NCBI GenBank assembly: GCA_022791455.1
Contig: JAAVZC010000008.1
Coordinates: 208,901 to 272,900, forward strand
DNA length: 64,000 bases
Source of the DNA: Eggerthellaceae bacterium
GTDB taxonomy: Bacteria > Actinomycetota > Coriobacteriia > Coriobacteriales > Eggerthellaceae
Reading direction: 5' to 3'
Shown here: piece by piece, positions 26,464-38,115 of the stretch
Layout of the letters: each line of letters begins with the position of its first letter
Position numbering within the stretch: position 1 is the first letter of the stretch
The notes under the pieces: generated by a model
The model's input: only the letters and a program-made list of their open reading frames with translations
Databases searched by the model: none
What the model was told of the DNA's origin: nothing
Program-made: the position numbers and the translations under genes

Positions 26464-29085
26464 ATGACCAATTTCATCCGAGATGCTGCCTGTCGGGGAC
26501 GCCAGCCGCAGGGGGTGATTCCGCTTCGTCACATTTCGCGACCCCAGCTGGTGAACGAGCTGCTGGCAGAGCGCTATAGCCCCCGCTTCCTGGTGGCGCC
26601 AGCGGGGTTCGGGAAGAAAACCCTGATGGGGGAGTACGCCCAGGTCGTCTTCTCCTTCGAGCACGTGTTCTGGATCTGCGGCACCTCTCCCTGCTTTCTG
26701 CGGGACTTGGACGCCGGCACCATTCTCTCCGACCTGCAGACCCACGATAACGGCCAGCTGCTTGTGGTGTTCCAAGATGTTCCCTGCTTGGACGAGCGTC
26801 GCGCCGACGAATTCACCGCGCTCATCGAGGAGCTCATTCGGAAAGGCAACGAGGTGATCTGCTCGCTGGCGCCCTCGGCCGACGTATACGGCGGCCGCCT
26901 GAAGGATCGCGTGCTGCTGAACGGCTTCGGGCTGCTGGTCACCGTGGAGGAGCGGCAGCCGCGGCTGGTCGACGAAGAGCGCCCGGTCGCGGAAACGCTG
27001 CCTCCCAGCTCCCGCATTCCGTGCCTGGTGTGGGGAGAGCGCGGCCAGTTGCAGCTGCTGGAGGGTCTGCGGCGCGAAGACATTCCCCAAGATTTGTTTC
27101 TGGTGGCAAGCGCCATTCTGCTGGTGGGGCGCGGCGAGGTGTCGGAACTGGAGTGCTTCTTGGAGAAGGGGCGGCTGGCAGAGGCCGTCGACCTGCTCGC
27201 CCGCGACTACCCCTACACCGGGCTTGGCGGGGAAGGGGACACCTTTCTCGCGTCGCCGATTGCGGTGGGGGATTTCACCCAGGTGATCAGCCACTCGCTG
27301 CGGCAAAGCTGCGCCAACGCCCTGTGCGGCAACCGCGATGGCATGGCGTCGCGGGCGGCGAACCTGCTGCTGAACCATGGGGAGGTAGACCGCGCTTTCG
27401 AAACTATGGCCTGCGTCGCCTCCCAAAGCTCCACCATGCAATGGCTGGGCGAGAACAGTTGGACGCTTGTGCGGGCGGGTTACTCGAAAGACTACTGCGT
27501 GGCCTTCATGCGGGCCAGCTGCCGTCATGTGCCCGTGCCGGCGCCGGCAGGCTCGGCAGCCGCTTGGAGCTTCGCCGCCATGGGCGACGACGGCGAAGCG
27601 GTGCGAACGGCCCGCGGAGTGGTGGCCTCATCCATCAGCGACGACTCTTCGCGCACGATGGCCGCCCTGCTCTTGGCCATGATCGGATCCGGTGAAGAAG
27701 TCGAGAGCGCCGATAGGGCCATCAGCGCGGTGGCGCGGCGCTCGGAGGCGCAGCAGGCAATGGGAGAAGAGCCCGAAGTGCCAGCGAAGATGCTGGACGT
27801 GCTTGCGGTGCACGCGGCGCTCCAGGAATCGCCGGCGCTTGCGGCCAGCGTCTTCGAGGAGCAGAAGCGTCAGCGGGTGGGGCCCGCGGCCCGCCTTTGG
27901 CCGAAAGAGATGCTCGTGTCCGCCTGCCTGATTCTCTCGGACATCGTCCGGCACCGGCCGGCGCTCGACGCCATGGCGGTGGAAGAGGCGGAGGCGCTGG
28001 AGGATTTTGTCCAGGATAGCGTGCTCTCGTTGGACGCCATGGCGGCGCAAGGCGACGCGCTCGGCTGGGGCCATGTGCAGATGGGGCGCCTGATCCAGGC
28101 GGTGCTGGACGGGCGCCTGGTGGAAGTGAACCTGCGCTTGCGGTCGGCCACCGAAAGCGCGCTCAAGAAGCGCGGGGGAGAGTTGGCGGAAGAGCAGGGC
28201 TTCTATCGGCGCACCTGTCGCCAGATGGAGTCCGACAAAGCGGCCCGCAAGGCAGCCCGCGCCGATGCCTTCCGGCCGGATACCCCCGACCATCCCAAGA
28301 CCGAAGGCTCGGGCCGCGGCATGTACCCGCCGCTGAGGGTGAACCTCTTCGGCTCCCTCTCCGTGCAGCTGGGGGACGTTCGCCTGGACGAGCAGCTGCT
28401 GGCCCGCCGCAAGAGCCGCACCCTTCTGGCGCTGCTGGTGCTCAACCACGGCCGCGAGGTGTCGGTGGACTACCTGGCCTCCACCTTCTGGCCCGACGCC
28501 CGCCCCGCCGCCGCGCGCAAGAACTTCTACTCTATCTGGGCGCTGCTGCGCCGCGTGCTGTCGGTGGAAGGGGAGTGTCCCTACCTCATCCGAACCGAGC
28601 TGAGCGTGCGCATCAACTACGACCTGGTGGAAACCGACCTGGAACCCTTCGAGGACCTGTGCCGCCAGCTGCTGTTCGGCGGCGGGGGCGGCACCGACTG
28701 GGAGGAGCTGCTGGCGCTCGCGAGCGGGCGATTCGGCGGCGTGCTTCTGCCGGCGGAGCGGGACAACGCGCTGATTCGGGAGAACCGTCGCCGCATGCAC
28801 ACCAACATTACCGATGCGCTCGTGGCGGCGTCGGGGCGGCTGCTCGACTCGGGCGAGCCGCAGGGAGCGCTCTGGTTCGCGCGGGAGGCGCTGCGCCGCG
28901 ACCAGTCCCGCGAGGACATCTACCTGGTCCAGATGCGGGCCCAGATTGCCGCCGATCAGCGGGCGGCGGCGCTGGATACCTTCTTTGCCTGCCGCGCCTA
29001 CCTCACCGACCAGCTGGGCATCGACCCCTCTCCGGCCCTTGTGGGGCTGTACCGCTCTATCATCGAGGAGGAAGTTCCCTTCTGA
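26464..29085 (+). CDS. Large SARP/BTAD-type transcriptional regulator with N-terminal P-loop
   Basis: 873 residues. The N-terminus resembles the NTPase of MalT/STAND regulators: RPQLVNELLAERYSPRFLVAPAGFGKKTL has a Walker A at about 44-52, and LLVVFQDVP may be Walker B. The middle (about 200-590) is helical and poorly conserved, as in TPR-like sensor arms. The C-terminus is SARP-like: a winged helix (about 625-710, VNLFGSLSVQLG, RKSRTLLALLVLNHGREVSV, YLASTFWPDA, KNFYSIWALLRRVL), then a bacterial transcriptional activation (BTAD) domain. The BTAD part ends REALRRDQSREDIYLVQM and ACRAYLTDQLGIDPSPALVGLY. Unlike actinomycete SARPs the DNA-binding domain is C-terminal. The target genes are unknown; the neighbours (hppA, secA) are housekeeping. 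Confidence 0.85.
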   Translation: MTNFIRDAACRGRQPQGVIPLRHISRPQLVNELLAERYSPRFLVAPAGFGKKTLMGEYAQVVFSFEHVFWICGTSPCFLRDLDAGTILSDLQTHDNGQLLVVFQDVPCLDERRADEFTALIEELIRKGNEVICSLAPSADVYGGRLKDRVLLNGFGLLVTVEERQPRLVDEERPVAETLPPSSRIPCLVWGERGQLQLLEGLRREDIPQDLFLVASAILLVGRGEVSELECFLEKGRLAEAVDLLARDYPYTGLGGEGDTFLASPIAVGDFTQVISHSLRQSCANALCGNRDGMASRAANLLLNHGEVDRAFETMACVASQSSTMQWLGENSWTLVRAGYSKDYCVAFMRASCRHVPVPAPAGSAAAWSFAAMGDDGEAVRTARGVVASSISDDSSRTMAALLLAMIGSGEEVESADRAISAVARRSEAQQAMGEEPEVPAKMLDVLAVHAALQESPALAASVFEEQKRQRVGPAARLWPKEMLVSACLILSDIVRHRPALDAMAVEEAEALEDFVQDSVLSLDAMAAQGDALGWGHVQMGRLIQAVLDGRLVEVNLRLRSATESALKKRGGELAEEQGFYRRTCRQMESDKAARKAARADAFRPDTPDHPKTEGSGRGMYPPLRVNLFGSLSVQLGDVRLDEQLLARRKSRTLLALLVLNHGREVSVDYLASTFWPDARPAAARKNFYSIWALLRRVLSVEGECPYLIRTELSVRINYDLVETDLEPFEDLCRQLLFGGGGGTDWEELLALASGRFGGVLLPAERDNALIRENRRRMHTNITDALVAASGRLLDSGEPQGALWFAREALRRDQSREDIYLVQMRAQIAADQRAAALDTFFACRAYLTDQLGIDPSPALVGLYRSIIEEEVPF

Positions 29086-29236
29086 TAAGTCCCGATGGCG
29101 GACGTGTTTGGCTGTGGAGCCTATGAAGAGGGGGTGCAGTTCGCCGGCCGTGTAGTATAGTGTCGAAGGTTAAAAACAAACACGGTCCTGCGTTCTCGTT
29201 TCGCAAGATTCCGCATGAGAGAAACGGTTGCCATTT

Positions 29237-32035
<2,799 letters not shown>

Positions 32036-32097
32036 CCCGCTCCTGCCCGCTCGAAAGAAGATGACAGGAACCGAACGTCAGAGGAGAGAACCCCGTC

Positions 32098-33192
32098 GTG
32101 ATTGAGGCAAGAGAGGTAGAAGAGGCCGCCAAGCGTACCGAAGAGGCCCGCGGCTTTTTGCGAATCGATGACAAGAAGCGCCAGCTGGAAGAGCTGGAGC
32201 GGCAGCTGTCGGATGCGAGCATCTGGGACGACCCGCAGGCGGCGAGCGCCCTTTCCAAGGAGGCGGCCGACCTGCGCTCGGTGATCGAGAGCTATGCCGA
32301 AGCGGAGGCCATGCTCGATGAGGTGCGCACCGCGCTGGAGCTGGCGGCCGAAGACGAGTCCTTCGCCGCGGAGGCGAGCGCCCAGTTCAAGCAGCTGACC
32401 GAGCGGCTGGACGCCTTGGAAGTGGAGAGCTGGTTCACCGGCCCCTTCGACGGCGGCGACGCCATCCTTTCGGTGAACCCGGGCCAGGGGGGCCTGGAGG
32501 CGCAGGACTGGACGGACATGCTCTATAAAATGTACGTCCGCTACGCCGAGGACAAGGGCTGGAAGGTGACCGGGCTCGACATCGTTCCCGGCGAAGGCAT
32601 CGGCCTGGACCGCGCCACCATCCAGGTGGAGGGGCGCAACGCCTACGGCATGCTCACGAGCGAGGCGGGGGTGCACCGGCTGGTGCGCATTTCCCCCACC
32701 GACGCCAAGAAGCGCCGCCAGACCACCTTCGCCAGCGTGGAGGTGCTGCCAGTCATGCCCGACGACATTGAAGTGGACTTGAATCCGGCCGATGTGCGGG
32801 TGGATGTGTACCGCTCCAGCGGCCCGGGCGGCCAATGTGTCAATACCACCGATTCCGCGGTGCGCCTCACGCACCTTCCCACCGGCATCGTGGTAACCTG
32901 CCAGAATGAGAAATCGCAAATCCAGAACAAGGAGGCGGCGTTTCGCGTGCTGCGGTCGCGCCTCTACGAGCTGGAGCAGCGCAAGCGGCAAGAGGAACTG
33001 GACCAGTTGCGCGGCGAGCGGATGGAGAACTCCTTCGGCTCGCAGATTCGCAACTACGTGCTGTACCCGTACCAGATGGTGAAGGACTTGCGCTCGGGGG
33101 TGGAGACCGGCAACGTGGACTCCGTCCTCTCCGGCGACCTGGACGATTTCGTCATCGGCTACCACAAGTGGAACGTCTCGCAGAAGGGGTAA
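32098..33192 (+). CDS. prfB: Peptide chain release factor 2 with SPT in place of SPF and no programmed frameshift
   Basis: 364 residues; recognises UGA/UAA and triggers peptide release. GGQ is intact (G244-G245-Q246 in SSGPGGQCVNTTDSAV). The stop-codon-reading tripeptide, SPF in nearly all RF2 proteins, reads S199-P200-T201 in VRISPTDAKKRRQTTF. The classical +1 frameshift site (CTT TGA C after an internal SD) is absent: the matching region reads GGC TTT TTG CGA (R-G-F-L-R) without a stop, so autoregulation by UGA is lost. The start is GTG 32098 with GAGGAG about 12 nt upstream. The transketolase genes follow after 8 nt. Confidence 0.95.
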   Translation: MIEAREVEEAAKRTEEARGFLRIDDKKRQLEELERQLSDASIWDDPQAASALSKEAADLRSVIESYAEAEAMLDEVRTALELAAEDESFAAEASAQFKQLTERLDALEVESWFTGPFDGGDAILSVNPGQGGLEAQDWTDMLYKMYVRYAEDKGWKVTGLDIVPGEGIGLDRATIQVEGRNAYGMLTSEAGVHRLVRISPTDAKKRRQTTFASVEVLPVMPDDIEVDLNPADVRVDVYRSSGPGGQCVNTTDSAVRLTHLPTGIVVTCQNEKSQIQNKEAAFRVLRSRLYELEQRKRQEELDQLRGERMENSFGSQIRNYVLYPYQMVKDLRSGVETGNVDSVLSGDLDDFVIGYHKWNVSQKG

Positions 33193-33200
33193 GGGAACAC

Positions 33201-34016
33201 ATGCAAGACAACCAGGCGCAGGCGCGCCAAATTCGCAGGGACATCGTGGAAATGGTGAGCGAGGCCGGCAGCGGCCATCCGGGCGGATCGCTCTCCGCTA
33301 CCGACATCCTGGTGGCGCTGTACATGAACGGCGTGATGGCCCATGACCCGCAGAACCCCAAATGGGAAGGACGCGACTGGTTCTTCCTGACGAAGGGCCA
33401 CGCGGCGCCGGCCCTGTACGCCACCCTTGCCCGTGCCGGGTACTTCCCGGTCGAAGAGCTGAAGACCCTGCGCAAGCTGGGCTCGCGGCTGCAAGGGCAC
33501 CCGGACTCCTCTATGGTGCCGGGCGTTGAGGTGGGCACCGGCTCCCTTGGCCAGGGCCTCTCCATTGCCGCCGGCGCTGCCTGCGGCCTTCGCCTGGAAG
33601 GCAAGGACAACACGGTGTTTGCCCTCATGGGCGATGGCGAGTGCGAAGAGGGCCAGGTTTGGGAGGCGGCCATGTTCGCTGCCCATCAGAAGCTGGGGCA
33701 CCTTATTGCCATCGTGGACCACAACGGCCTGCAGATTGACGGCAAGGTGACCGAGGTGTGCAGCCCCGAGAGCCTAAGCGACAAGTTCTCCGCCTTCGGG
33801 TGGCGCGTGGTGGAAGTGGACGGCCACGACATCGACGCCCTGACCGAAGTGCTGAGTGCCTGCAAGGCCCAGCCCGACGGCGCTCCCTGGGCGGTCATCG
33901 CCCAGACGGTGAAGGGCAAGGGCGTGTCGTTCATGGAGAACCAGGCCGGCTGGCACGGCAAGGCGCCCAACGCCGAGCAGTGCGCGCAGGCGCTGGCCGA
34001 GCTGGGCGAAGAGTAG
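33201..34016 (+). CDS. Transketolase N-terminal subunit
   Basis: 271 residues; thiamine-diphosphate-binding half of a split transketolase (pentose phosphate pathway). Signature GSGHPGGSLSATDILVALY (about 20-38), FFLTKGHAAPALYA, the TPP motif MGDGECEEGQVWEAAMFA (about 145-162) and DHNGLQIDGKV. The partner half follows immediately, with a 13-nt gap. Split transketolases are usual in archaea and many anaerobic Gram-positive bacteria. The start is ATG 33201 with AAGGGAAC upstream; the longer open frame would overlap prfB. Confidence 0.94.
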   Translation: MQDNQAQARQIRRDIVEMVSEAGSGHPGGSLSATDILVALYMNGVMAHDPQNPKWEGRDWFFLTKGHAAPALYATLARAGYFPVEELKTLRKLGSRLQGHPDSSMVPGVEVGTGSLGQGLSIAAGAACGLRLEGKDNTVFALMGDGECEEGQVWEAAMFAAHQKLGHLIAIVDHNGLQIDGKVTEVCSPESLSDKFSAFGWRVVEVDGHDIDALTEVLSACKAQPDGAPWAVIAQTVKGKGVSFMENQAGWHGKAPNAEQCAQALAELGEE

Positions 34017-34029
34017 GGGAGGTTCCACG

Positions 34030-35013
34030 ATGGTTAAACTTGCATCCGCCGAGCAGCGGGCCCAGAAGAAAGCTACCCGCGCAGCCCTTGGCGCCACCCT
34101 GGCAGAACTTGCCGACGCGGGGCTGCCCGTTGTGGCAGTGGACGCGGACCTGTCCGGCTCCACCACCATGGGGAAGTTCGGCGCGGCGAAGCCGGAATAT
34201 GCCGAGCGCCTGTTCAACTGCGGTATTGCCGAGCAGAACATGATCGACGTGGCGGCTGGTCTTTCCCTGGCTGGCAACATCGCCTTCACCGGCTCGTTCG
34301 CCGTGTTCGGCACGGGGCGCACCTACGATCAGATTCGCAACACCGTGTGCTATTCCAACCTGAACGTGAAAATCACCCCCACCCATGCCGGCGTTTCGGT
34401 GGGCCCCGACGGGGGCAGCCACCAGATGCTGGAGGACGTGGCCCTCATGCGGGCGCTGCCGCGTATGCGGGTGTTCGTGCCCGCCGACTACCCGTCTGCC
34501 GTGGCCGCCATCAAGCTGGCCGCGGAAACGCCGGGGCCGGTGTACGTGCGCATGGGCCGCGCTGCCGTGCCCTGCGTTTACGACGACGGCGTGCAGCTGG
34601 AGTGCGGCAAGGCCTACGTGGTGCGCGAGGGCACGGATGTGACCATCGTCGCCAACGGCGTGGAGATCCGCGAGGCGCTTCTGGCGGCGGAATCCCTGGC
34701 TGAGCAGGGAATTTCCGCCGAAGTGCTGGACGCCTTCTGCGTAAAGCCGCTCGACGAGGAGACCATCCTGGCTTCGGCCGCCAAGACCGGCTGCGTGGTC
34801 ACCGCCGAGGAGCACTCCCGCATCGGCGGTTTGGGCGCGGCCGTGGCGGAGGCGCTCGTGCGCAACTGCCTCGTGCCCATGGAGATGGTGGCCGTGGACG
34901 ACCGCTTCGGCAAGTCCGGCGAATTCGAGGAACTGCTCTCCTACTTCTCCATTGACGCCGCTGCCATTGAAGATGCGGTGAAGAAAGCAATCTCTCGTAA
35001 GGGCCTCTGCTAG
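34030..35013 (+). CDS. Transketolase C-terminal subunit
   Basis: 327 residues; the pyrimidine-binding and C-terminal domains of the split transketolase. Seen: VDADLSGSTTMGKF, RLFNCGIAEQNMIDVAAGLSLAG (catalytic Glu in IAEQNM, about 79), THAGVSVGPDGGSHQMLEDVA, and the C-terminal domain with VVTAEEHSRIGGLGAAVAE. It should form an alpha2beta2 complex with the upstream subunit. GGGGAGG precedes the ATG. The family overlaps with 1-deoxyxylulose 5-phosphate synthase, but the two-gene split and length favour transketolase. Confidence 0.93.
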   Translation: MVKLASAEQRAQKKATRAALGATLAELADAGLPVVAVDADLSGSTTMGKFGAAKPEYAERLFNCGIAEQNMIDVAAGLSLAGNIAFTGSFAVFGTGRTYDQIRNTVCYSNLNVKITPTHAGVSVGPDGGSHQMLEDVALMRALPRMRVFVPADYPSAVAAIKLAAETPGPVYVRMGRAAVPCVYDDGVQLECGKAYVVREGTDVTIVANGVEIREALLAAESLAEQGISAEVLDAFCVKPLDEETILASAAKTGCVVTAEEHSRIGGLGAAVAEALVRNCLVPMEMVAVDDRFGKSGEFEELLSYFSIDAAAIEDAVKKAISRKGLC

Positions 35014-35055
35014 AATTGCCGAGTTACGGTGAATTCAACTGAAACGGAGCATACT

Positions 35056-35898
35056 GTGGCAAATGAAATGAGCCAAGGGGCTCGGGGAGCCCACGGAAGG
35101 CATCGGAGCGCCGCCTCGGGCGGACAGCTCTCCGCCACCTCCCAGCTTTCCCAGTCTCTGCCCGTGCTCGACGTGAACGACGTTCCCACCCATATGGGAA
35201 TGCCGGTCATCACGTTCGATCATGTGACGAAAGTCTATGCCGCCCAGCCGAAGAAGCCGGCGCTGGACAATATTACCCTCGAGGTTTATGCCGGGGAGTT
35301 CATCTTCTTGGTGGGCCATTCCGGATCGGGCAAGTCTACCTTCATCAAGTTGCTCACCCGCGAGATCAAGCCCACCTCCGGCAAGATCTACGTGGCCGAC
35401 GAAGACCTCACCACCATGCGCAACTGGCGCGTGCCCTACCTGCGCCGCAACATCGGCTGCGTGTTCCAGGACTTCAAGCTGCTTCCCAACAAGACGGTGT
35501 TCGAGAACGTCGCCTTCGCGCTGGAGGTAATCGGCAAGAGCCGCCACGTCATCAAGACGCAGGTGCCCGAGGTGCTGCGCCTGGTGGGCCTGGCGGACAA
35601 GCTGAACAAGTACCCGGATCAGCTTTCCGGCGGCGAGCAGCAGCGCGTGTCCATTGCGCGCGCCATTGTGAACCGCCCGCCGTTGCTCATCTGCGACGAG
35701 CCCACCGGTAACTTGGACCCGCAAACCTCGCGCGGCATCATGGACCTGCTGGAGCGCATCAACCGCACCGGCACCACGGTGGTCATCGCCACCCACGACC
35801 GCGAGATGGTGGACAACATGCGCCGGCGCGTTATCGTGCTGGACCGCGGCCACCTGACCCGCGACCAGGAGAGGGGCGTGTACGGTTCCGATGTCTAG
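35056..35898 (+). CDS. ftsE: Cell division ATP-binding protein FtsE with N-terminal extension
   Basis: 280 residues against about 229 normally. The ABC domain shows [20 protein letters not shown], Walker [10 protein letters not shown] (about 86-94), Q-loop VFQDFKLL, signature [15 protein letters not shown], Walker [13 protein letters not shown] and H-loop ATHD. FtsEX controls peptidoglycan hydrolases at the septum. The first ~50 residues ([20 protein letters not shown]...) are polar, low-complexity and not part of the fold. I chose GTG 35056, with CGGAG 6 nt upstream. An internal ATG at 35197 or 35203 would give a normal-length protein but lacks a good ribosome site. It overlaps ftsX by 8 nt. 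Confidence 0.93.
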   Translation: MANEMSQGARGAHGRHRSAASGGQLSATSQLSQSLPVLDVNDVPTHMGMPVITFDHVTKVYAAQPKKPALDNITLEVYAGEFIFLVGHSGSGKSTFIKLLTREIKPTSGKIYVADEDLTTMRNWRVPYLRRNIGCVFQDFKLLPNKTVFENVAFALEVIGKSRHVIKTQVPEVLRLVGLADKLNKYPDQLSGGEQQRVSIARAIVNRPPLLICDEPTGNLDPQTSRGIMDLLERINRTGTTVVIATHDREMVDNMRRRVIVLDRGHLTRDQERGVYGSDV

Positions 35899-36802
35899 TC
35901 TTTTCTACTTCCTCAAGGAATCGTTCCAGGGGCTTACCCGAAACCTTTCCACCACGCTGGGCTCCATCATCACCATCTTCCTGTCGCTGCTGATCATCGG
36001 CGTGTTTTTGGTGGGCGGTGTGATTGTGGAGCACCTCGTGCGCAATATCGAGAACGAGGTGTCCATCACGGCCCACATTGCCGACGATGCCTCGCAGGAG
36101 ACCATCGATTCGGTCATGAGCCAGATCAGCGCCCTGCCGGACGTGGCCTCGGTCAGCTTTACCAGCAAGGACCAGGCGCTCGAGGACTTCCGCGAGACCA
36201 CCATCAACCCGGACATCATCGAGCAGCTGGACGGCACCAACCCGCTGCCCGCCTCCATCGAGGTGGAGCTTTCCGACCCCTCCCAGGTGGAATCGGTGGT
36301 GCAGCAAATTCTGGACAACACCGACTACAAGTCCATCACTGACAACCCGGACGACCCCTCCGAGGCCATCCGGTACGGCCAGCGCACGGTGGACAAGCTG
36401 TTCACGGTGACCAGCTATCTGCGCTACATCGGCGCGGCGCTCATCATCCTGCTCGTGTTCATCGCGCTCGTGTTCATCAACAACACCATTCGCCTGGCCA
36501 TCATGGCCCGCCGCAAGGAGATTGCCATCATGCGCCTGGTGGGCGCCTCGAACGGCTTCATCCGTGGGCCCTTCCTCATGGAGGGCGCGCTGCACGCGGT
36601 CATCGGCGCGGGGCTTGCCATCGGCGTCATTCAGCTTTTGCGCATGTACGCCCTGCCGCGCCTGCAGGATGCGGTGTCGTTCCTTTCGCTGGATGTCTCT
36701 GGCCACACCTATGTGATGATCTACCTGGCGCTTTTGGGTGCCGGCTTGGTCATCGGTCTTCTGGGCTCGGCGTTCGCGATGCGCCGCTACCTCAAGGTGT
36801 AA
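35891..36802 (+). CDS. ftsX: Cell division permease-like protein FtsX
   Basis: 303 residues, four membrane helices (about 22-45, 175-200, 225-245, 275-297) with the large extracellular loop after helix 1, as in FtsX. Seen: [90 protein letters not shown]. It relays FtsE ATPase cycles to a periplasmic/wall hydrolase. It is coupled to ftsE by overlap. The S41 protease gene follows 21 nt later. Confidence 0.94.
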   Translation: MSSLFYFLKESFQGLTRNLSTTLGSIITIFLSLLIIGVFLVGGVIVEHLVRNIENEVSITAHIADDASQETIDSVMSQISALPDVASVSFTSKDQALEDFRETTINPDIIEQLDGTNPLPASIEVELSDPSQVESVVQQILDNTDYKSITDNPDDPSEAIRYGQRTVDKLFTVTSYLRYIGAALIILLVFIALVFINNTIRLAIMARRKEIAIMRLVGASNGFIRGPFLMEGALHAVIGAGLAIGVIQLLRMYALPRLQDAVSFLSLDVSGHTYVMIYLALLGAGLVIGLLGSAFAMRRYLKV

Positions 36803-36823
36803 CGGAGAGAATTCGAGAATCTT

Positions 36824-38110
36824 ATGGGACAGGCAGAACAGGAGAAGCGGGCCCGCAAGGTTTCGCTGGCCATGAAGCGCCAGCGGTCCCAGACCCGTCG
36901 GCTCATGGTGGCCCTCCTGGTCTTCCTGGCCATTTGCGCCTCGTTTATGGCGGGTTTCTTCCTGCGCAGCCAGCCGGACATCATGGAGTCGCTCGGGTTC
37001 CCCGTGCTGGACGGGCAGGCCACGTCAACCGATTCGAGCACCGGCAAGACCACCTTCGATTCGGTGAGCATGCGGGTGTCCGATGTGGAGAACCTGCTCG
37101 CGGACTTCAGCCTGGACTCGGTGAACTTGGACGAGGCTACGAGCGGCATGCTGACGGCTATGATGCAGGCTACCGACGACCCTTACGCCGTCTATTACGA
37201 CCCGGATCGCTACAACAGCTACATCAAAGAGACCACCGACCGCAGCTACGCGGGCATCGGCGTGGTGTTTTCCGAATACAACGGCCGCGCCTATGTGGCG
37301 GACGTGTTCGAGGGCTCGGAAGCGGAGGCGAAGGGGGTCGCGGCGGGCGACTTCGTCATCGGTCTCGACGGCGACGAGTCCCACGCCTGGACCATGACCG
37401 AGGTGGTCAACTTCCTAGCGGAGCACGACGGCTCTTCGGTGGTGGTGTCCTGGATGCGTCCCACCAGCCTGGATGCGGAAACGGGCCTCGAGTACTCCAC
37501 CACGCTCGCCTGCAAAGAATATGCGGAAGAGAACGTCTCGACTGAACTGCGGGATAACGTGGGAGTCATTCGCGTGCGCCAGATTACCGCCAATTCCACC
37601 GACTTGGTGCGCAGCGCCATCGAGTCGCTGTCCAGTCAGGGCGCGGCCGGCTTCGTGCTGGATTTGCGCAACAACCCCGGCGGCTATCTCTCGCAAGCGG
37701 TCGACATTGCCAGTTTGCTGCTGAAAAGCGGCGTGGTGGTAGAGGTCCAGACCAACGAGGGCTCCTCCACGAAGAAGGTGACCGGCACCACGCTTACCGA
37801 TGCTCCGGTGTGCGTAATGGTGGATGAGTACACCTCTGCCGCCGCTGAAGTGCTGGCGGCCGCGTTGCAGGACAACCAGCGGGCCCAGGTGGTGGGTCAG
37901 ACCAGCGCCGGTAAAGGGTCGGTGCAGGTGACGCGCGAGTTGGCTTGGGGCGGCGCGGTGCGCTATACGGCCGCCTACTACCTCACCCCACTCGGCCATC
38001 AGATTTCCGGCGTGGGCGTAGTGCCCGACATCATGGTGAGCGCCAACGAGAGCATGGACAACCAGATCATCGTTGCGGTTGACTCCGTTCGCTCGAAGAT
38101 CGCCTCGTAA
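36824..38110 (+). CDS. C-terminal processing peptidase (S41 family, CtpA-like)
   Basis: 428 residues. One N-terminal membrane segment (about 27-48), an extracellular PDZ domain (about 140-215: YAGIGVVFSEYNGRAYVADV, GVAAGDFVIGLDGDE) and the S41 protease fold. The Ser-Lys dyad is S338 (DEYTSAAAEVL) and K364 (TSAGKGSVQ); the substrate-strand FVLDLRNNPGGYLSQAV is present. In many Gram-positive bacteria ctp genes directly follow ftsEX. A role in processing or degrading cell-wall hydrolases or their activators is an inference from this context. It is followed 5 nt later by rnr. Confidence 0.92.
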   Translation: MGQAEQEKRARKVSLAMKRQRSQTRRLMVALLVFLAICASFMAGFFLRSQPDIMESLGFPVLDGQATSTDSSTGKTTFDSVSMRVSDVENLLADFSLDSVNLDEATSGMLTAMMQATDDPYAVYYDPDRYNSYIKETTDRSYAGIGVVFSEYNGRAYVADVFEGSEAEAKGVAAGDFVIGLDGDESHAWTMTEVVNFLAEHDGSSVVVSWMRPTSLDAETGLEYSTTLACKEYAEENVSTELRDNVGVIRVRQITANSTDLVRSAIESLSSQGAAGFVLDLRNNPGGYLSQAVDIASLLLKSGVVVEVQTNEGSSTKKVTGTTLTDAPVCVMVDEYTSAAAEVLAAALQDNQRAQVVGQTSAGKGSVQVTRELAWGGAVRYTAAYYLTPLGHQISGVGVVPDIMVSANESMDNQIIVAVDSVRSKIAS

Positions 38111-38115
38111 CCGCC

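Noticed and set aside
32150..32175. prfB programmed frameshift site
   Set aside because: No in-frame stop and no CTT TGA C; the single frame runs from the GTG to the normal end.
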